Shown: piece after piece, positions 1 through 9,762 of the stretch
Position numbering within the stretch: position 1 is the first letter of the stretch
Layout of the letters: every line of letters starts with the position of its first letter
NCBI GenBank assembly: GCA_964604165.1
Contig: CAZRYF010000006.1
Span: 73,013-137,012, forward strand
Length of the DNA: 64,000 nucleotides
Direction: 5' to 3'
DNA from: JAYZDK01 sp964604165
GTDB lineage: Bacteria; Myxococcota_A; UBA796; CAJQPC01
The notes under the pieces: model-generated
The model's input: only the letters and a program-made list of their open reading frames with translations
Told to the model about the DNA's origin: nothing
Database searches by the model: none
Made by a program: the position numbers and the translations under genes

Positions 1-348
1 GGGGATGGAGAGGTCCAGCGGGATGGAGACAACTTCACCGTGGAGCGCTCACTTCTGGATGAAGCCATGGAGAACATGGACAAGCTCGCCACACAGGTGC
101 GGGTGGTGCCACACAAAGGGGCGGGGGGAGAGGTCGATGGCTACCGGTTGTCCGCCATCCGTCGAGGCACGCTGTTTGACAAGTTGGGAATCAAGAACGG
201 GGACATCGTCCACAACGTGAACGGCCAGTCGCTCATGAGCACCTCGGATGCCATGAACGCCTACCAGGGCCTCCAGAACGAGTCGTCCTTCACCTTTGAA
301 ATCACGCGTCGAAACAAGAAGAAGACGCTGAGCTACCAGGTTCGCTAG
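1..348 (+). CDS. gspC: Type II secretion protein GspC, C-terminal part (5' end outside window)
   Basis: The reading frame is open from base 1 and stops at 348, so the start codon and the N-terminal membrane anchor lie upstream of the window. The visible 115 residues form a PDZ-like domain: a hydrophilic lead, then YRLSAIRRGTLFDKLGIKNGDIV and a following VNGQSL segment typical of the GspC PDZ. In the T2SS, GspC spans the inner membrane and its periplasmic part contacts the GspD secretin and helps select substrates. The identity is strengthened by gspD starting 10 bases downstream and by the full gspD-N order that follows. Confidence 0.9.
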   Translation, partial: GDGEVQRDGDNFTVERSLLDEAMENMDKLATQVRVVPHKGAGGEVDGYRLSAIRRGTLFDKLGIKNGDIVHNVNGQSLMSTSDAMNAYQGLQNESSFTFEITRRNKKKTLSYQVR

Positions 349-358
349 GGGAAATGCT

Positions 359-3064
359 GTGATCAAAATCCAAAAATGGCTGCTGAAGACATCGGTGGTT
401 CTTGCTGCACTGGTGGTGTTCCAACCCCCGTTGGCAGCCCAGGAAGACGACGACAGGCCGATGATTGGCGGACCTGCAGGCAAGCTGCCGCTGATGCCTG
501 GACTTGGGCCGGGGGGAGCTCTTCCTCGGCCGTCCCTGAAACCCACGGCCTCTCGATCTGGAGAGGATGAGGGCGGCCCGGGAGCTGGGAATGGCGCCAA
601 GCCCTCTGCCGGCCGTGAAGACAAGCCTTCTGGACCCGCGCCCCAATCTTCCAGCAGCCCCTCTTCCAGCAGTTCCTCCTCTTCATCTCCCAGCGCCCCC
701 CCCCGTCCTGCGAACCAGAGCCGCCCCCCCAAGCTGGCCCCCAACTCCAAGGTGACTCTGGACTTTGTCAACACCCCCTTGCAGGACCTGGTGAAGTTCA
801 TGGCCGAGATCACCGGTCGAAACTTCATTCTTACGGACGATCTCAAGGGGGAGATCACCATCATCTCCCACCAGATGGTCTCTCCGGCGGAAGCCTACGA
901 GGCATTCCTTTCGGCGTTGGCGGTCAAGGGCTACACAACGGTCACCGTGGGAAAGATCACCAAGGTGATCAAGGACCGGGAAGCCACCTCACATCCGCTG
1001 CGGGTGTACGAGGGGGACACGATCCCCTACATCGACAACTTTGTCACCCAGATCTTCCAGTTTGAGAACACGACGGTCAGTGACATCTCAAGCGTGGTGA
1101 AGCAGCTCTCGGGATCGGCCGCCAACATCATCGCCTACCAGCCCACCAACACGCTGATCGTGACCGACTCGGCCGTGAACATTCGCCGCATGTGGAAGGT
1201 GGTGAGTCAGCTGGATGTGGCAGCGCCCAAGTCGACCCTGCAGGTGGTGCCAGTGCACTACGCAATGGCGGCAGAAATCGCTCGTCTGATCACCGAATTG
1301 TACGGCGTGGAAGGGGAGAACAAGAAGAGCAGTTCGAGCTCCCGGAAGTCGAGTTCGGCCAAGGATCGAAAGCGCCGGCGCCGGGGAGGGGACAAGGACT
1401 CGGGAGGTTCCGCCACCACCACTTCGGTGGGAGAGGGGCGCTATATTTCCAAGATTCTTGCGGATGAGCGCACGAACTCCCTGATCATTCAGGCCAATGA
1501 GACCGCCATGGCGGACATTCTCTCCCTGATCGGGGAGCTGGATGTGGATGTGGACCCCTCTTCTCGCTCGCAGATCCACGTGGTCTACCTGGAGCACGCC
1601 AAGGCCCAGGACGTGGCTCAGGTGCTCACAAACCTCGCCCAGGAGTCCCAGAGCAATCGGAACAGTCGAAACAACAACCGGCGGCAGCCTTCCAGCCGAA
1701 ACCAGAACAGTCGAAACAACCGGGGCCGGCCGGAACGAGACCAGGGACCGGCTGCGGACAAGACCAGTCCCACGGCGGTCTTTGAGGATGGCGTCAAGGT
1801 GACCGCCGATGAGAACACCAACTCCCTGGTCATCGTGGCCAGCCCGGAGAGCTTCTCGATTCTGCGCCAGGTCATCAACCAGCTGGACATTCGCCGCAAG
1901 CAGGTCTTCGTGGAGGCGGTGATTATGGAGATCGCCTCGGACGATGACCTGAACCTGGGGCTTGGGATGCACATGGGGCTCCCCGGCGACTCGGGAACGG
2001 CTTTTAGCTTTGGCTCCGCCCAGTTGAACGGAAACAGTGTGGGGCTGGACTTGCAGAGCGTGCTGTCCGGCATGGCGATGGGGGTCTTTGGGGACTCCAT
2101 TGACGTCACATTGAGCGATGGCACCAGCTTGCCCATTCCCGCCTTTGGCGTGGCGCTGAATGCGCTCCAGGCGAACTCCATGGTGAACATTCTCTCCACC
2201 CCGAACATCCTCACCATGGACAACGAGGAGGCCAAGATTGTGGTGGGGCGGAACATTCCCTTCCCCATTTCATCGGGCATGGACTCCAACGGGAACCAGC
2301 TCATCTCCTACCAGCGCGAGGATGTGGCCATCACCTTGAAGGTCACGCCCCAGATCAACGAGTCGGACTTTGTCACTTTGGAGATCTTCCAGGAGGTCTC
2401 GGAGATCGAGGAGGACTCCAGCGGACTCGACGTCAACTCGGCCGGCTTCATTACCTCGAAGCGTTCCGCAGAGACCACGGTGTTGGTCAAGGACAACCAG
2501 ACGGTCGTGATCGGGGGCCTCATGGGCCAAACGGAGACCGAGGTGGAGACCAAGATTCCGCTTCTCGGGGATCTTCCCCTTGTGGGGGCCCTCTTCCGGG
2601 GCCGCCGCAAGAGTGCTCGCAAGACGAATCTGCTCATCGTGATGACACCCCATGTCATCGACGAGCCTGAAGACCTGGAAGAGGTCTACCGGATCAAGGT
2701 GGCCCAGCGGGAGGAGTTCTTGCGACGGTTCTATGGAAAGACCACTCAGGAGCAGGCCGTGGAGCTCAACGGTCTCTTGCGCTACAGCATGAACCTGGTC
2801 AACGAGCCCAGTGTCTACCGGACACGCATTCAGGAGCCCGCGCCGGAGGCTGCTCCCGAAGGGGAGTCGACGGGTGAGGAGGGCCCCTCGGGGGACTCCG
2901 CGGCACCTGTGTCTCCGGAGGACTCCGACAGCGCGGCGTACCAGGAGGAGACTCTCCCGCGGGAAAACGCGACAGCAGCCCTGACGGACGAAGACATTCG
3001 CATGCTTCTGGGGGGCGGGCTGGAGTCCGCCTATCTCCAGGGCGAGAAGGAGGCCGGACGGTGA
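359..3064 (+). CDS. gspD: T2SS outer-membrane secretin GspD
   Basis: 901 residues from a GTG start. A signal peptide is visible (residues 1 to about 27, ending PLAA). It is followed by a Pro/Ser/Ala-rich linker with a poly-Ser run near residue 100, then N0-N3 ring-building domains and the secretin domain (about 560-790) with GRNIPFPIS and the conserved LGDLPLVGALF segment near residue 735. GspD forms the outer-membrane channel of the T2SS. Unusual for the family are two long polar insertions, a Lys/Arg/Ser stretch near residues 320-352 and an Asn/Arg/Ser/Gln stretch near 425-465, both in the periplasmic N-domain region, plus an acidic C-terminal tail that could bind a pilotin. Its TGA overlaps the gspE GTG. 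Confidence 0.97.
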   Translation: MIKIQKWLLKTSVVLAALVVFQPPLAAQEDDDRPMIGGPAGKLPLMPGLGPGGALPRPSLKPTASRSGEDEGGPGAGNGAKPSAGREDKPSGPAPQSSSSPSSSSSSSSSPSAPPRPANQSRPPKLAPNSKVTLDFVNTPLQDLVKFMAEITGRNFILTDDLKGEITIISHQMVSPAEAYEAFLSALAVKGYTTVTVGKITKVIKDREATSHPLRVYEGDTIPYIDNFVTQIFQFENTTVSDISSVVKQLSGSAANIIAYQPTNTLIVTDSAVNIRRMWKVVSQLDVAAPKSTLQVVPVHYAMAAEIARLITELYGVEGENKKSSSSSRKSSSAKDRKRRRRGGDKDSGGSATTTSVGEGRYISKILADERTNSLIIQANETAMADILSLIGELDVDVDPSSRSQIHVVYLEHAKAQDVAQVLTNLAQESQSNRNSRNNNRRQPSSRNQNSRNNRGRPERDQGPAADKTSPTAVFEDGVKVTADENTNSLVIVASPESFSILRQVINQLDIRRKQVFVEAVIMEIASDDDLNLGLGMHMGLPGDSGTAFSFGSAQLNGNSVGLDLQSVLSGMAMGVFGDSIDVTLSDGTSLPIPAFGVALNALQANSMVNILSTPNILTMDNEEAKIVVGRNIPFPISSGMDSNGNQLISYQREDVAITLKVTPQINESDFVTLEIFQEVSEIEEDSSGLDVNSAGFITSKRSAETTVLVKDNQTVVIGGLMGQTETEVETKIPLLGDLPLVGALFRGRRKSARKTNLLIVMTPHVIDEPEDLEEVYRIKVAQREEFLRRFYGKTTQEQAVELNGLLRYSMNLVNEPSVYRTRIQEPAPEAAPEGESTGEEGPSGDSAAPVSPEDSDSAAYQEETLPRENATAALTDEDIRMLLGGGLESAYLQGEKEAGR

Positions 3065-4770
3065 GCGCTGGCTTCTTTGCCCTGGAGCAGAGCCTTCTGC
3101 AGGAAGGGGTGCAGGCCTCCGACCTGGAGGATGCTCGGCAACATGCGGATCGCACGGGCTTGAGTCTGCTGGAGGTCATCCAGCGCACAGACTCCGTGGA
3201 CCCGGCGCTGCTGCACAAAGTGCTGGCAGGCCTGACGGGGCTGGAAGTGCTGGAGGACGTGGATCTGGAGCAGGTCGATGTGGAGCTGGTGCGCCAGCTT
3301 CCCCTTGGGTTGGCCCGGGAGCAGGGAGTGCTTCCCTTGTGGGAGAAGAACGGCCGGGTGCTCGTGGCCATGGGCAGCCCCGAGGCGCTGAGCGCCACGG
3401 ATGATCTGCGGGTGCTCTTTTCATTGCCGGTCTCACCCGTTCTGGTGCGCCACGACACCCTCCGGGACATCATCAACAAGGCTTTTGACAAGGCGTCTCG
3501 CACCGCCAGCGCGGTGATGGAAGAAATCCAGGAGGAGGAAGAGGACGACCTGACAGGCGGCTTGGATCTCGAAGCCGACATCCTGGACGATCCAAACCAG
3601 GCCCCGATCATTCGGTTCGTAAACACGTTGCTGACCCAGGCCATCAAGGACAGGGCCTCGGACATCCACATCGAGCCCTTCGAAAAGGAGCTGGTGGTTC
3701 GGTTCCGCATTGATGGGGTCCTCTACGAAGTGGTCAAGCCTCCTCCGCGGCTTCAGGCCTCCATCGTGTCCCGCGTGAAGATCATGGCGGGCCTGAACAT
3801 CGCCGAGAAACGTGTTCCCCAGGACGGGCGAATTCGCATTCGAATGGCGGGCCGGGAGATCGACCTGCGGGTGTCCACACTGCCGGTGCGGCACGGGGAG
3901 CGCGTGGTCATGCGTATCCTGGAAAAGGGAGCGGTCTTCAGTCTGGATTCCACGGGCATGGAGCCTGCCGAATTGGAGGACTTCCGAAAGCACATTCGGC
4001 GGCCCCACGGAATCCTTCTGGTGACCGGACCTACGGGGTCCGGAAAGACCACCACGCTCTACTCGGCCCTCTCGGAGATCAACAAGCCCGACTTGAACAT
4101 CCTCACCATCGAGGATCCCATCGAGTACGAGCTCAAGGGCATCGGCCAGACCCAGGTCAACCCCAAGATCAAGCTCACCTTTGCCTCCGCCCTGCGGGCA
4201 CACCTGCGTCAGGACCCAGACATCATCATGGTGGGAGAGATTCGAGACAAGGAGACCGCGGACAACGCGGTCCAGGCGGCCCTGACCGGTCACCTCGTCT
4301 TTTCCACTCTGCACACCAACGATGCTGCAGGTGCTTTCTCCCGACTTGTGGACATGGGGGTGGAGCCGTTCCTGGTGGCCTCTTCCCTGGTGGCGGTGCT
4401 TGCCCAGAGGTTGGTGCGACAGCTCTGTAGCGAGTGCAAGGAGGCCTACGAGCCATCCGCGGTGCAGCTCAAGGATGTGGGACTGACCAAGAAGGACCTC
4501 AAGGGGAAGGTCTACCGGCCCAAGGGGTGCCCCGAATGCCTGGACACGGGCTACCGGGGGCGATCGGGCATCTACGAGCTGCTTCATGTGACCGACGACG
4601 TGAAACACCTGGTGATGCAATCCGCCGATGCAGGCTCCATCAAGAAGGCGGCTCTCGCAAATGGCCTGGTGACCCTGCGCCGGGATGGCCTCCGCAAGGT
4701 TTTGGACGGGGTCACCTCCTTTGACGAAGTGGTGCGCGTCACCCAGGAAGAGGTCGCCGACAAGGGCTGA
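3061..4770 (+). CDS. gspE: T2SS assembly ATPase GspE
   Basis: 569 residues. The GTG start overlaps the gspD stop by 4 bases (GTGA). The N-terminal about 150 residues are a T2SSE_N/MshEN-type domain. The ATPase core has Walker A GPTGSGKTTT (about residue 323), the Asp box, Walker B DPDIIMVGEIRD (about 387-397) and the His box. A zinc-binding tetracysteine insert is present (C456/C459 and C490/C493, the latter in CPEC). It powers pseudopilus assembly at the cytoplasmic face with GspL and GspF. All hallmark residues are intact, so activity is expected. Confidence 0.98.
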   Translation: MSAGFFALEQSLLQEGVQASDLEDARQHADRTGLSLLEVIQRTDSVDPALLHKVLAGLTGLEVLEDVDLEQVDVELVRQLPLGLAREQGVLPLWEKNGRVLVAMGSPEALSATDDLRVLFSLPVSPVLVRHDTLRDIINKAFDKASRTASAVMEEIQEEEEDDLTGGLDLEADILDDPNQAPIIRFVNTLLTQAIKDRASDIHIEPFEKELVVRFRIDGVLYEVVKPPPRLQASIVSRVKIMAGLNIAEKRVPQDGRIRIRMAGREIDLRVSTLPVRHGERVVMRILEKGAVFSLDSTGMEPAELEDFRKHIRRPHGILLVTGPTGSGKTTTLYSALSEINKPDLNILTIEDPIEYELKGIGQTQVNPKIKLTFASALRAHLRQDPDIIMVGEIRDKETADNAVQAALTGHLVFSTLHTNDAAGAFSRLVDMGVEPFLVASSLVAVLAQRLVRQLCSECKEAYEPSAVQLKDVGLTKKDLKGKVYRPKGCPECLDTGYRGRSGIYELLHVTDDVKHLVMQSADAGSIKKAALANGLVTLRRDGLRKVLDGVTSFDEVVRVTQEEVADKG

Positions 4771-4774
4771 ATTC

Positions 4775-6028
4775 ATGGCTGTCTACGAATACAAAGGACT
4801 GGACGGCCGCGGCAAGGCAATCGCAGGCATCATCGATGCCGAGGGCTCCAAGAGCGCCCGGGCCCGGCTTCGGAAGCAGGGACTCTTCCCCACGGACATC
4901 AAGCAGCAGGCGGTCTCCGGGGGCGGGAGTGGGGACACGGAAAAGAAGGGTGGTGGTCTGTCTCGGGAAGTGGACGTCGCCGCATTCTTTCAGCGGGTGG
5001 GGATCAAAGATGTATCCGCCATGACCACGCAGCTGGCCACCTTGATCGGAGCCAACATCCCCATGGTGGAGGCGCTGGCTGCGATCCAGGAGCAGTGTGA
5101 GAAGGACAAGCTGAAGGTGATCCTGGCGGATGTGCGGGAGAAGGTGAACCAGGGGGGGAGCCTGGCGGACGCCATGGAAAACCACCCGAAGATCTTCTCG
5201 GATCTCTACGTGAATATGGTTCGCGCGGGAGAAGCCTCCGGCAGTCTGGATCTGGTATTACAGCGACTGGCGGCCTACACCGAGGGCCAGGTCAAGCTCC
5301 GGGGAAAGGTGACCGGGGCCATGATCTACCCGATTCTCATGTCCGTGGTGGGTGGGGCCATTGTCTTGGGTCTCTTTGTGTTCGTCATCCCGCGGATTCG
5401 GCGGGTGCTGGAGTCCTTCGGGCAGGCCTTGCCCGCCATTACCCGGATCACACTGGGAATCTCCGAACTGGTGCTTGGTTGGTGGTGGGCCATTGGCCTG
5501 GTCGGGTTGGGTGCCTACACCTTGTTCCGTCGTTGGAAGGCCACAAAAGCGGGCCGCTTCAAGTGGCACTCTCTCCTCCTCAAGGCACCCGTGTTGGGCC
5601 CCATCGTTCGCCGGGTGGCCGTGACGCGGTTTTGCCAGACCCTATCGACGCTTCTGGATTCCGGTGTGCCCATCCTTACCGCTGTGGGAATTGTGGAGCG
5701 GGTGGTTCAGAACGATGTCCTGGCCAGGGCCGTTCGAGAAGCGGCGGACAACATTTCTGAGGGGGACTCCATCTCTGCTCCCCTTCGCCAGTCCGGGGAG
5801 TTTCCGCCCCTGGTGACCCATATGATCGCCATCGGGGAGCGCACCGGCGAGCTGGAGAGCATGCTCGGCAAGGTGGCGGACGCCTATGAATCCCAGCTGG
5901 AGTCCACCCTGGAGGGACTGACCAGCTTGCTGGAGCCTCTTCTTATTCTCGTGATGGGCGGCGTGGTCGGCTTCATCGCCATGGCCATCATGCTGCCCAT
6001 GCTCAACATGTCCAATTCCCTTCGATAG
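4775..6028 (+). CDS. gspF: T2SS inner-membrane platform protein GspF
   Basis: 417 residues from the ATG at 4775, which gives the usual N-terminus (MAVYEYKGLDGRGK). A longer in-frame extension upstream would run inside gspE and is not used. It contains two T2SSF repeats (about 85-205 and 280-405) and three membrane segments, including the hydrophobic stretch around residues 185-210 and the terminal LILVMGGVVGFIAMAIMLPM. It forms the membrane platform that couples GspE ATP hydrolysis to pseudopilin extraction. Four bases separate it from gspE and 14 from gspG. Confidence 0.97.
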   Translation: MAVYEYKGLDGRGKAIAGIIDAEGSKSARARLRKQGLFPTDIKQQAVSGGGSGDTEKKGGGLSREVDVAAFFQRVGIKDVSAMTTQLATLIGANIPMVEALAAIQEQCEKDKLKVILADVREKVNQGGSLADAMENHPKIFSDLYVNMVRAGEASGSLDLVLQRLAAYTEGQVKLRGKVTGAMIYPILMSVVGGAIVLGLFVFVIPRIRRVLESFGQALPAITRITLGISELVLGWWWAIGLVGLGAYTLFRRWKATKAGRFKWHSLLLKAPVLGPIVRRVAVTRFCQTLSTLLDSGVPILTAVGIVERVVQNDVLARAVREAADNISEGDSISAPLRQSGEFPPLVTHMIAIGERTGELESMLGKVADAYESQLESTLEGLTSLLEPLLILVMGGVVGFIAMAIMLPMLNMSNSLR

Positions 6029-6042
6029 CCCAGGAGTCCTCG

Positions 6043-6465
6043 ATGTTCTGCCTTTCCTCCCGCAACCGAAACCGCCGCGCTCGCGCCCGGCGAGGCATGA
6101 CCCTCATGGAGATCATGGTCGTGATCGCCATCCTCGGCACCATCATGACCGTGGTGGCCGTAAACGTGCTCGAAGTCTTCGGTGAGTCCAACGTGGAAAA
6201 CACCAAGATCCAGATGGCGAACATGGACAACATGCTCACCATTCACCGGGCCACCCACAAGAACAAGTACCCGGCCAGCCTGGACGAGGTGAAGGCCAAG
6301 TTCAAGAATGGAGAGGTACCCACGGACGCCTGGGGCGGGAACTTCGAGTACTCCTGTACGGATGACTGCCGGGGCTACAAGATGGTGTCCCTTGGGGAGG
6401 ACGGCAAGTCGGGTGGCTCCGACAAGTCTGCCGATATCGTCTCCAATTCTGGGAAGTTCCAGTAG
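6043..6465 (+). CDS. gspG: Major pseudopilin GspG
   Basis: 140 residues. The prepilin signal is a basic leader (RNRRARARR) followed by G^MTLMEIMVVIAILGTIM, the class III cleavage site with Glu at +5 of the mature protein. The C-terminal part contains a Gly/Asp-rich segment (LGEDGKSGGSDKSADI) like the calcium-binding loop of GspG. It is the main subunit of the T2SS pseudopilus and needs a prepilin peptidase (GspO/PilD), which is not encoded in this window. Confidence 0.96.
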   Translation: MFCLSSRNRNRRARARRGMTLMEIMVVIAILGTIMTVVAVNVLEVFGESNVENTKIQMANMDNMLTIHRATHKNKYPASLDEVKAKFKNGEVPTDAWGGNFEYSCTDDCRGYKMVSLGEDGKSGGSDKSADIVSNSGKFQ

Positions 6466-6471
6466 GAATTG

Positions 6472-7212
6472 ATGCGACTGCGATCCAAATCCCGCCGCGG
6501 CATGACGCTGATGGAGATCATGGTCTCCATTGCGATCATCGCGGGCATCTTCGGGATCGCGCTGCCGGGGCTTGGGGGCTTGTTTGGGTTGGAGCGATCC
6601 CAGATGGCCAAGCAGATCGCCACCACCTACAACTTCCTTCGGGAAGAGGCTGGCTTGCGAAACGTTAGCTTTCGGGTGGAGTACGACCTGGACCGCAACA
6701 GCTGGAGTGTGCAGGTGGGAGACCCGAACACCCTGGTCTTCACCGACGCGGAGGCCCGCATGGAGTTCGAGGAGGAGCTCGAGGACGAGCTGGCCCGGTA
6801 CACGCAGCGGGAGATCGAGGAGGGCGAGGCGCGGGAAGTCCTGGAGAAGCGCGGCCGGTTCGAGGGCTTGCAGGGCGATCGGACGCTCCCCACCCGGGTG
6901 GAACTGCCGGGGGGCACCGTTTTTGGCTGGGTCTACACCCCTCAGTACGAGGAGCCGGTAGAGGCGCCCGATGAGCCATTTGATCCTGAAATGGACGAGG
7001 AGTCGGATCGCCGAGTGGCCCATTCCCATGTCTTTCCGGATGGGTACATGGAGCACACGCTTATCTACCTCGTGGACGAGAACGATCCCGACGACGGACT
7101 CACCCTCGAGGTGGAGCCTCTCACGGGTCGGGTCCAGATTCACGAGGGGGAGGTTCGACCTGAGGACAGGCGGGATTGGCTGCCCGAGGAAGCCCCGGAG
7201 TTGGACCTGTGA
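6472..7212 (+). CDS. gspH: Minor pseudopilin GspH
   Basis: 246 residues from the ATG at 6472; a TTG one codon upstream is also possible. A short basic leader (KSRRG) precedes ^MTLMEIMVSIAIIAG, a type IV prepilin-like N-terminus. The globular part is longer and much more acidic (many Glu/Asp between residues 85 and 175) than usual for GspH, which is often near 170-200 residues. The position between gspG and gspI fixes the assignment better than similarity does. The TGA overlaps the gspI GTG. Confidence 0.85.
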   Translation: MRLRSKSRRGMTLMEIMVSIAIIAGIFGIALPGLGGLFGLERSQMAKQIATTYNFLREEAGLRNVSFRVEYDLDRNSWSVQVGDPNTLVFTDAEARMEFEEELEDELARYTQREIEEGEAREVLEKRGRFEGLQGDRTLPTRVELPGGTVFGWVYTPQYEEPVEAPDEPFDPEMDEESDRRVAHSHVFPDGYMEHTLIYLVDENDPDDGLTLEVEPLTGRVQIHEGEVRPEDRRDWLPEEAPELDL

Positions 7213-7829
7213 CCCCGTCGAAAAACCAACGCGGCTTTACCTTGCTTGAGGTGGTCATCGCCATGGGCATCCTGGCCATTTCCCTGGTGGTCCTGGTGGA
7301 TGCACAGGCCACGGCGGTGGACATGACCCTGGGGGCGGAGCGCTACGGAACCGCCACCATGCTCGCCCAGGAGAAGATGACCGAGGTTCGGATCCAGCTG
7401 GAGCAAGAGGGCTTCACGGACCGGGACATTGAAGAGGAGGGGGACTTTGACGAGTACGGCGACGACATGGAGTCGGTGGATTTTGAAGATGTGTTCTCCG
7501 ACTACGAGTGGGCCTACACGGTCCGGGAGATCGAGCTGTCCCTGGCGGGGGACCTCATGGGAATGGCAGGAGACCTGGCGGGGGATGGCTATTGGGGGGA
7601 TCAGGGGCAAGAAGCAGACCTCGCACAGGCCACTCCGCAAGCGGGAATGCTCGGAAACTTCCTCTCCCCGGAGATGATCACCGACTCCCTGTCCCCCTAC
7701 ATGCGGGAGCTGGTGGTGCGGGTCTGGTGGGGAGACAACGAGGACGGCATCGATCAGGTGGAGCTGACCACCCACGTGATCAATCCCTCGGGAGTGGTCA
7801 TCCCCGGCGGGAGCGAGGACTCTCCATGA
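7209..7829 (+). CDS. gspI: Minor pseudopilin GspI
   Basis: 206 residues from the GTG at 7209 (GTGA overlap with gspH). The N-terminus TPSKNQRG^FTLLEVVIAMGILAIS is a textbook prepilin cleavage site with Phe at +1 and Glu at +5. GspI nucleates the pseudopilus tip together with GspJ and GspK. The mature region has an acidic insertion (around residues 70-100) compared with the usual 120-130-residue GspI. Its stop overlaps the gspJ start (ATGA). Confidence 0.9.
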   Translation: MTPSKNQRGFTLLEVVIAMGILAISLVVLVDAQATAVDMTLGAERYGTATMLAQEKMTEVRIQLEQEGFTDRDIEEEGDFDEYGDDMESVDFEDVFSDYEWAYTVREIELSLAGDLMGMAGDLAGDGYWGDQGQEADLAQATPQAGMLGNFLSPEMITDSLSPYMRELVVRVWWGDNEDGIDQVELTTHVINPSGVVIPGGSEDSP

Positions 7830-8527
7830 TCGCCAACCTGAAACGACAGGGCATGACCCTCATGGAGGTGATGGTCGCCATGGGCATTCTGGCGGGAATC
7901 GCTGCCATGACCTGGATCTCCCTGGCCGGTGTGCTGGATGCCCGGGACACGCTGGAGGTGCAGGACGAGCTGCAGCAGTCCGCCCGGGTGGCCATGGACC
8001 GCATCACGCGAGAGCTGGAGCTGGCCTGGCTCACTGAGCACACCAGCGCGATCAACACCTTTCGCACTGTTTTTGTGGCCGAGGACAATGAGCCCCTGGA
8101 CAGGATCTGGTTCACCACCTTGTCCCACCGGCGAATGGTGCGGGACTCCCGCGAAGGGGACCAGACCGAGATCACCCTCTGGACCGAGGATGACCCCGAG
8201 CACTCCGGCAATGCCGTGCTTCTTCACAGGGAAGCCCCGCGAATTGACCATGAACCCGACAAGGACGGGGTCATTCTGCCCCTGGCCCACCGGGTGGAGC
8301 GGTTCGACCTCTCTTTTCTGGATGGGACCCGGGGGGAGTGGGTGGAGGAATGGGACACGACGGGGATTGAGACCCCCAACAGGCTCCCCCGGGCAGTGCG
8401 GATCATTCTTGTGTTGGAGGGGCCCGATCCGAGCGATCCGGAGGAGACCCGCGAGACCACCTACTCCACCACGGTTCTACTTCAATACGCGGATGCGCTT
8501 CCACGCTCCGCCTTTGCAAACAAGTAG
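7826..8527 (+). CDS. gspJ: Minor pseudopilin GspJ
   Basis: 233 residues from the ATG at 7826, which overlaps the gspI stop by 4 bases. The leader MIANLKRQG^MTLMEVMVAMGILAG matches the class III prepilin signal. The length and the TITRELELAW segment (many GspJ proteins have a similar helix after the transmembrane segment) fit the family. It takes part in the GspH-I-J-K tip complex. Confidence 0.92.
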   Translation: MIANLKRQGMTLMEVMVAMGILAGIAAMTWISLAGVLDARDTLEVQDELQQSARVAMDRITRELELAWLTEHTSAINTFRTVFVAEDNEPLDRIWFTTLSHRRMVRDSREGDQTEITLWTEDDPEHSGNAVLLHREAPRIDHEPDKDGVILPLAHRVERFDLSFLDGTRGEWVEEWDTTGIETPNRLPRAVRIILVLEGPDPSDPEETRETTYSTTVLLQYADALPRSAFANK

Positions 8528-8543
8528 CTGCAAGAAAAATACC

Positions 8544-9752
8544 TTGAAACTCTTTCGCAACCCCCATCCATTTTACGGATTTCCCCGGCGCCGGGACAAG
8601 CGTCGGGGGGTGGCTTTGTTGTTGGTTGCGACGACGTTGATGTTCATGACGGTTCTTGTCACAGAAATCAGCTTCAGCTCCCGGGTTCGGTTCCTCCAGT
8701 CCGCCCACGCCAGGGACGAGGTGGCAGCCGGAGCCCTGGCCCGCACCGGCGTCAACATGTACCGGCTGATCCTGGTGGGCACCAAGCAGATGGAAAACAA
8801 CCCCATGCTCAAGAACATGATGAACACCATCGGGATGGGCGGGGTGGAGCTGTGGCAGCTCATGCCCAACATCAACACCAGCCTATTGCGGATGATCTTC
8901 GTGAGCGGTTCGGACCTGGAATCAGAAGACCTGGAGAAACTGCGGGACGAGGGACTGGACGCTGAGACCCGGGAAGCCAGCCGGGAGAGCCGGTTTTCGG
9001 ACCGAAACTTCCTGGATTTCGACGGGGACTTCCTGGCGGAGATCGTGGACGAGGACTCCAAGGTCAACATCGGCCTCATCGGCACCTACGGCACGGTTCC
9101 CTTGATGGAAAACCCCACGGCCATTCAGCTCTTTGGACTCATGTCCGGGGAGGAGCACGACCAGTGGTTCTACGATCGGAACATTGATCGCTGGGAATTG
9201 ATCTCCAACCTGCTCGACTGGGTGGATCAGGACACCATGCGCTCCGGCGCCCAGGGCGGGTATGAGGATGACCTCTACAACAACCTGGAGTCGCCGTACC
9301 TCTCCAAGAACGCGTCTTTTGAAACAAAGGCGGAGATTCGCCTGGTGGAAGGTTGGCAGGACGACGTGTACGACCGGTATTCAGACTATTTCACCCTGTA
9401 CGGCACGGGGAAGATCAACGTGAACACCGCCACCACAGAGGTGCTGGTGGGGCTCTTCAAGGCCTACATCAGCCCGAGTCCCACGGACTCCCAGTGCGAG
9501 GTGCTGCTGCAGGAGCTGGCGGAGTACCGGATGCTGGGGGCGAGTTTTTCCAAGCCCAAGGACTTCACGAACTGGCTTTCAGGCCAGGGGGTGAATGTGG
9601 AACCGGCCATGACCAAGGCCATCGGAACGAAGTCGACGGTGTTCACCGTCAAGTCCATCGGCATGGTGGGGGATGCAACGCAAAGCCTCACCGTGGTCAT
9701 GGATTTCGCAAAGAACAAGGAAGGCAAGATTGTCTTCTGGCGCGTGGATTGA
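8544..9752 (+). CDS. gspK: Minor pseudopilin GspK
   Basis: 402 residues if translation starts at the TTG at 8544, the nearest start leaving a basic leader before RRG^VALLLVATTLMFMTVL. A GTG at the cleavage site itself would remove the leader and is rejected. GspK characteristically lacks Glu at +5, as here. The large alpha-helical domain and the helix-hairpin-helix-like GKINVNTATTEVLVGL segment (about residue 293) are typical of the family. GspK caps the pseudopilus. No strong ribosome binding site is visible, so the exact start is uncertain. Confidence 0.93.
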   Translation: MKLFRNPHPFYGFPRRRDKRRGVALLLVATTLMFMTVLVTEISFSSRVRFLQSAHARDEVAAGALARTGVNMYRLILVGTKQMENNPMLKNMMNTIGMGGVELWQLMPNINTSLLRMIFVSGSDLESEDLEKLRDEGLDAETREASRESRFSDRNFLDFDGDFLAEIVDEDSKVNIGLIGTYGTVPLMENPTAIQLFGLMSGEEHDQWFYDRNIDRWELISNLLDWVDQDTMRSGAQGGYEDDLYNNLESPYLSKNASFETKAEIRLVEGWQDDVYDRYSDYFTLYGTGKINVNTATTEVLVGLFKAYISPSPTDSQCEVLLQELAEYRMLGASFSKPKDFTNWLSGQGVNVEPAMTKAIGTKSTVFTVKSIGMVGDATQSLTVVMDFAKNKEGKIVFWRVD

Positions 9753-9762
9753 GGAGAAGAAA

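Noticed and set aside
49..864. Long minus-strand frames opposite gspC/gspD, and similar ones at 1088-1972 and 3433-4776
   Set aside because: They are antisense shadows of high-GC coding sequence with no recognisable motif.
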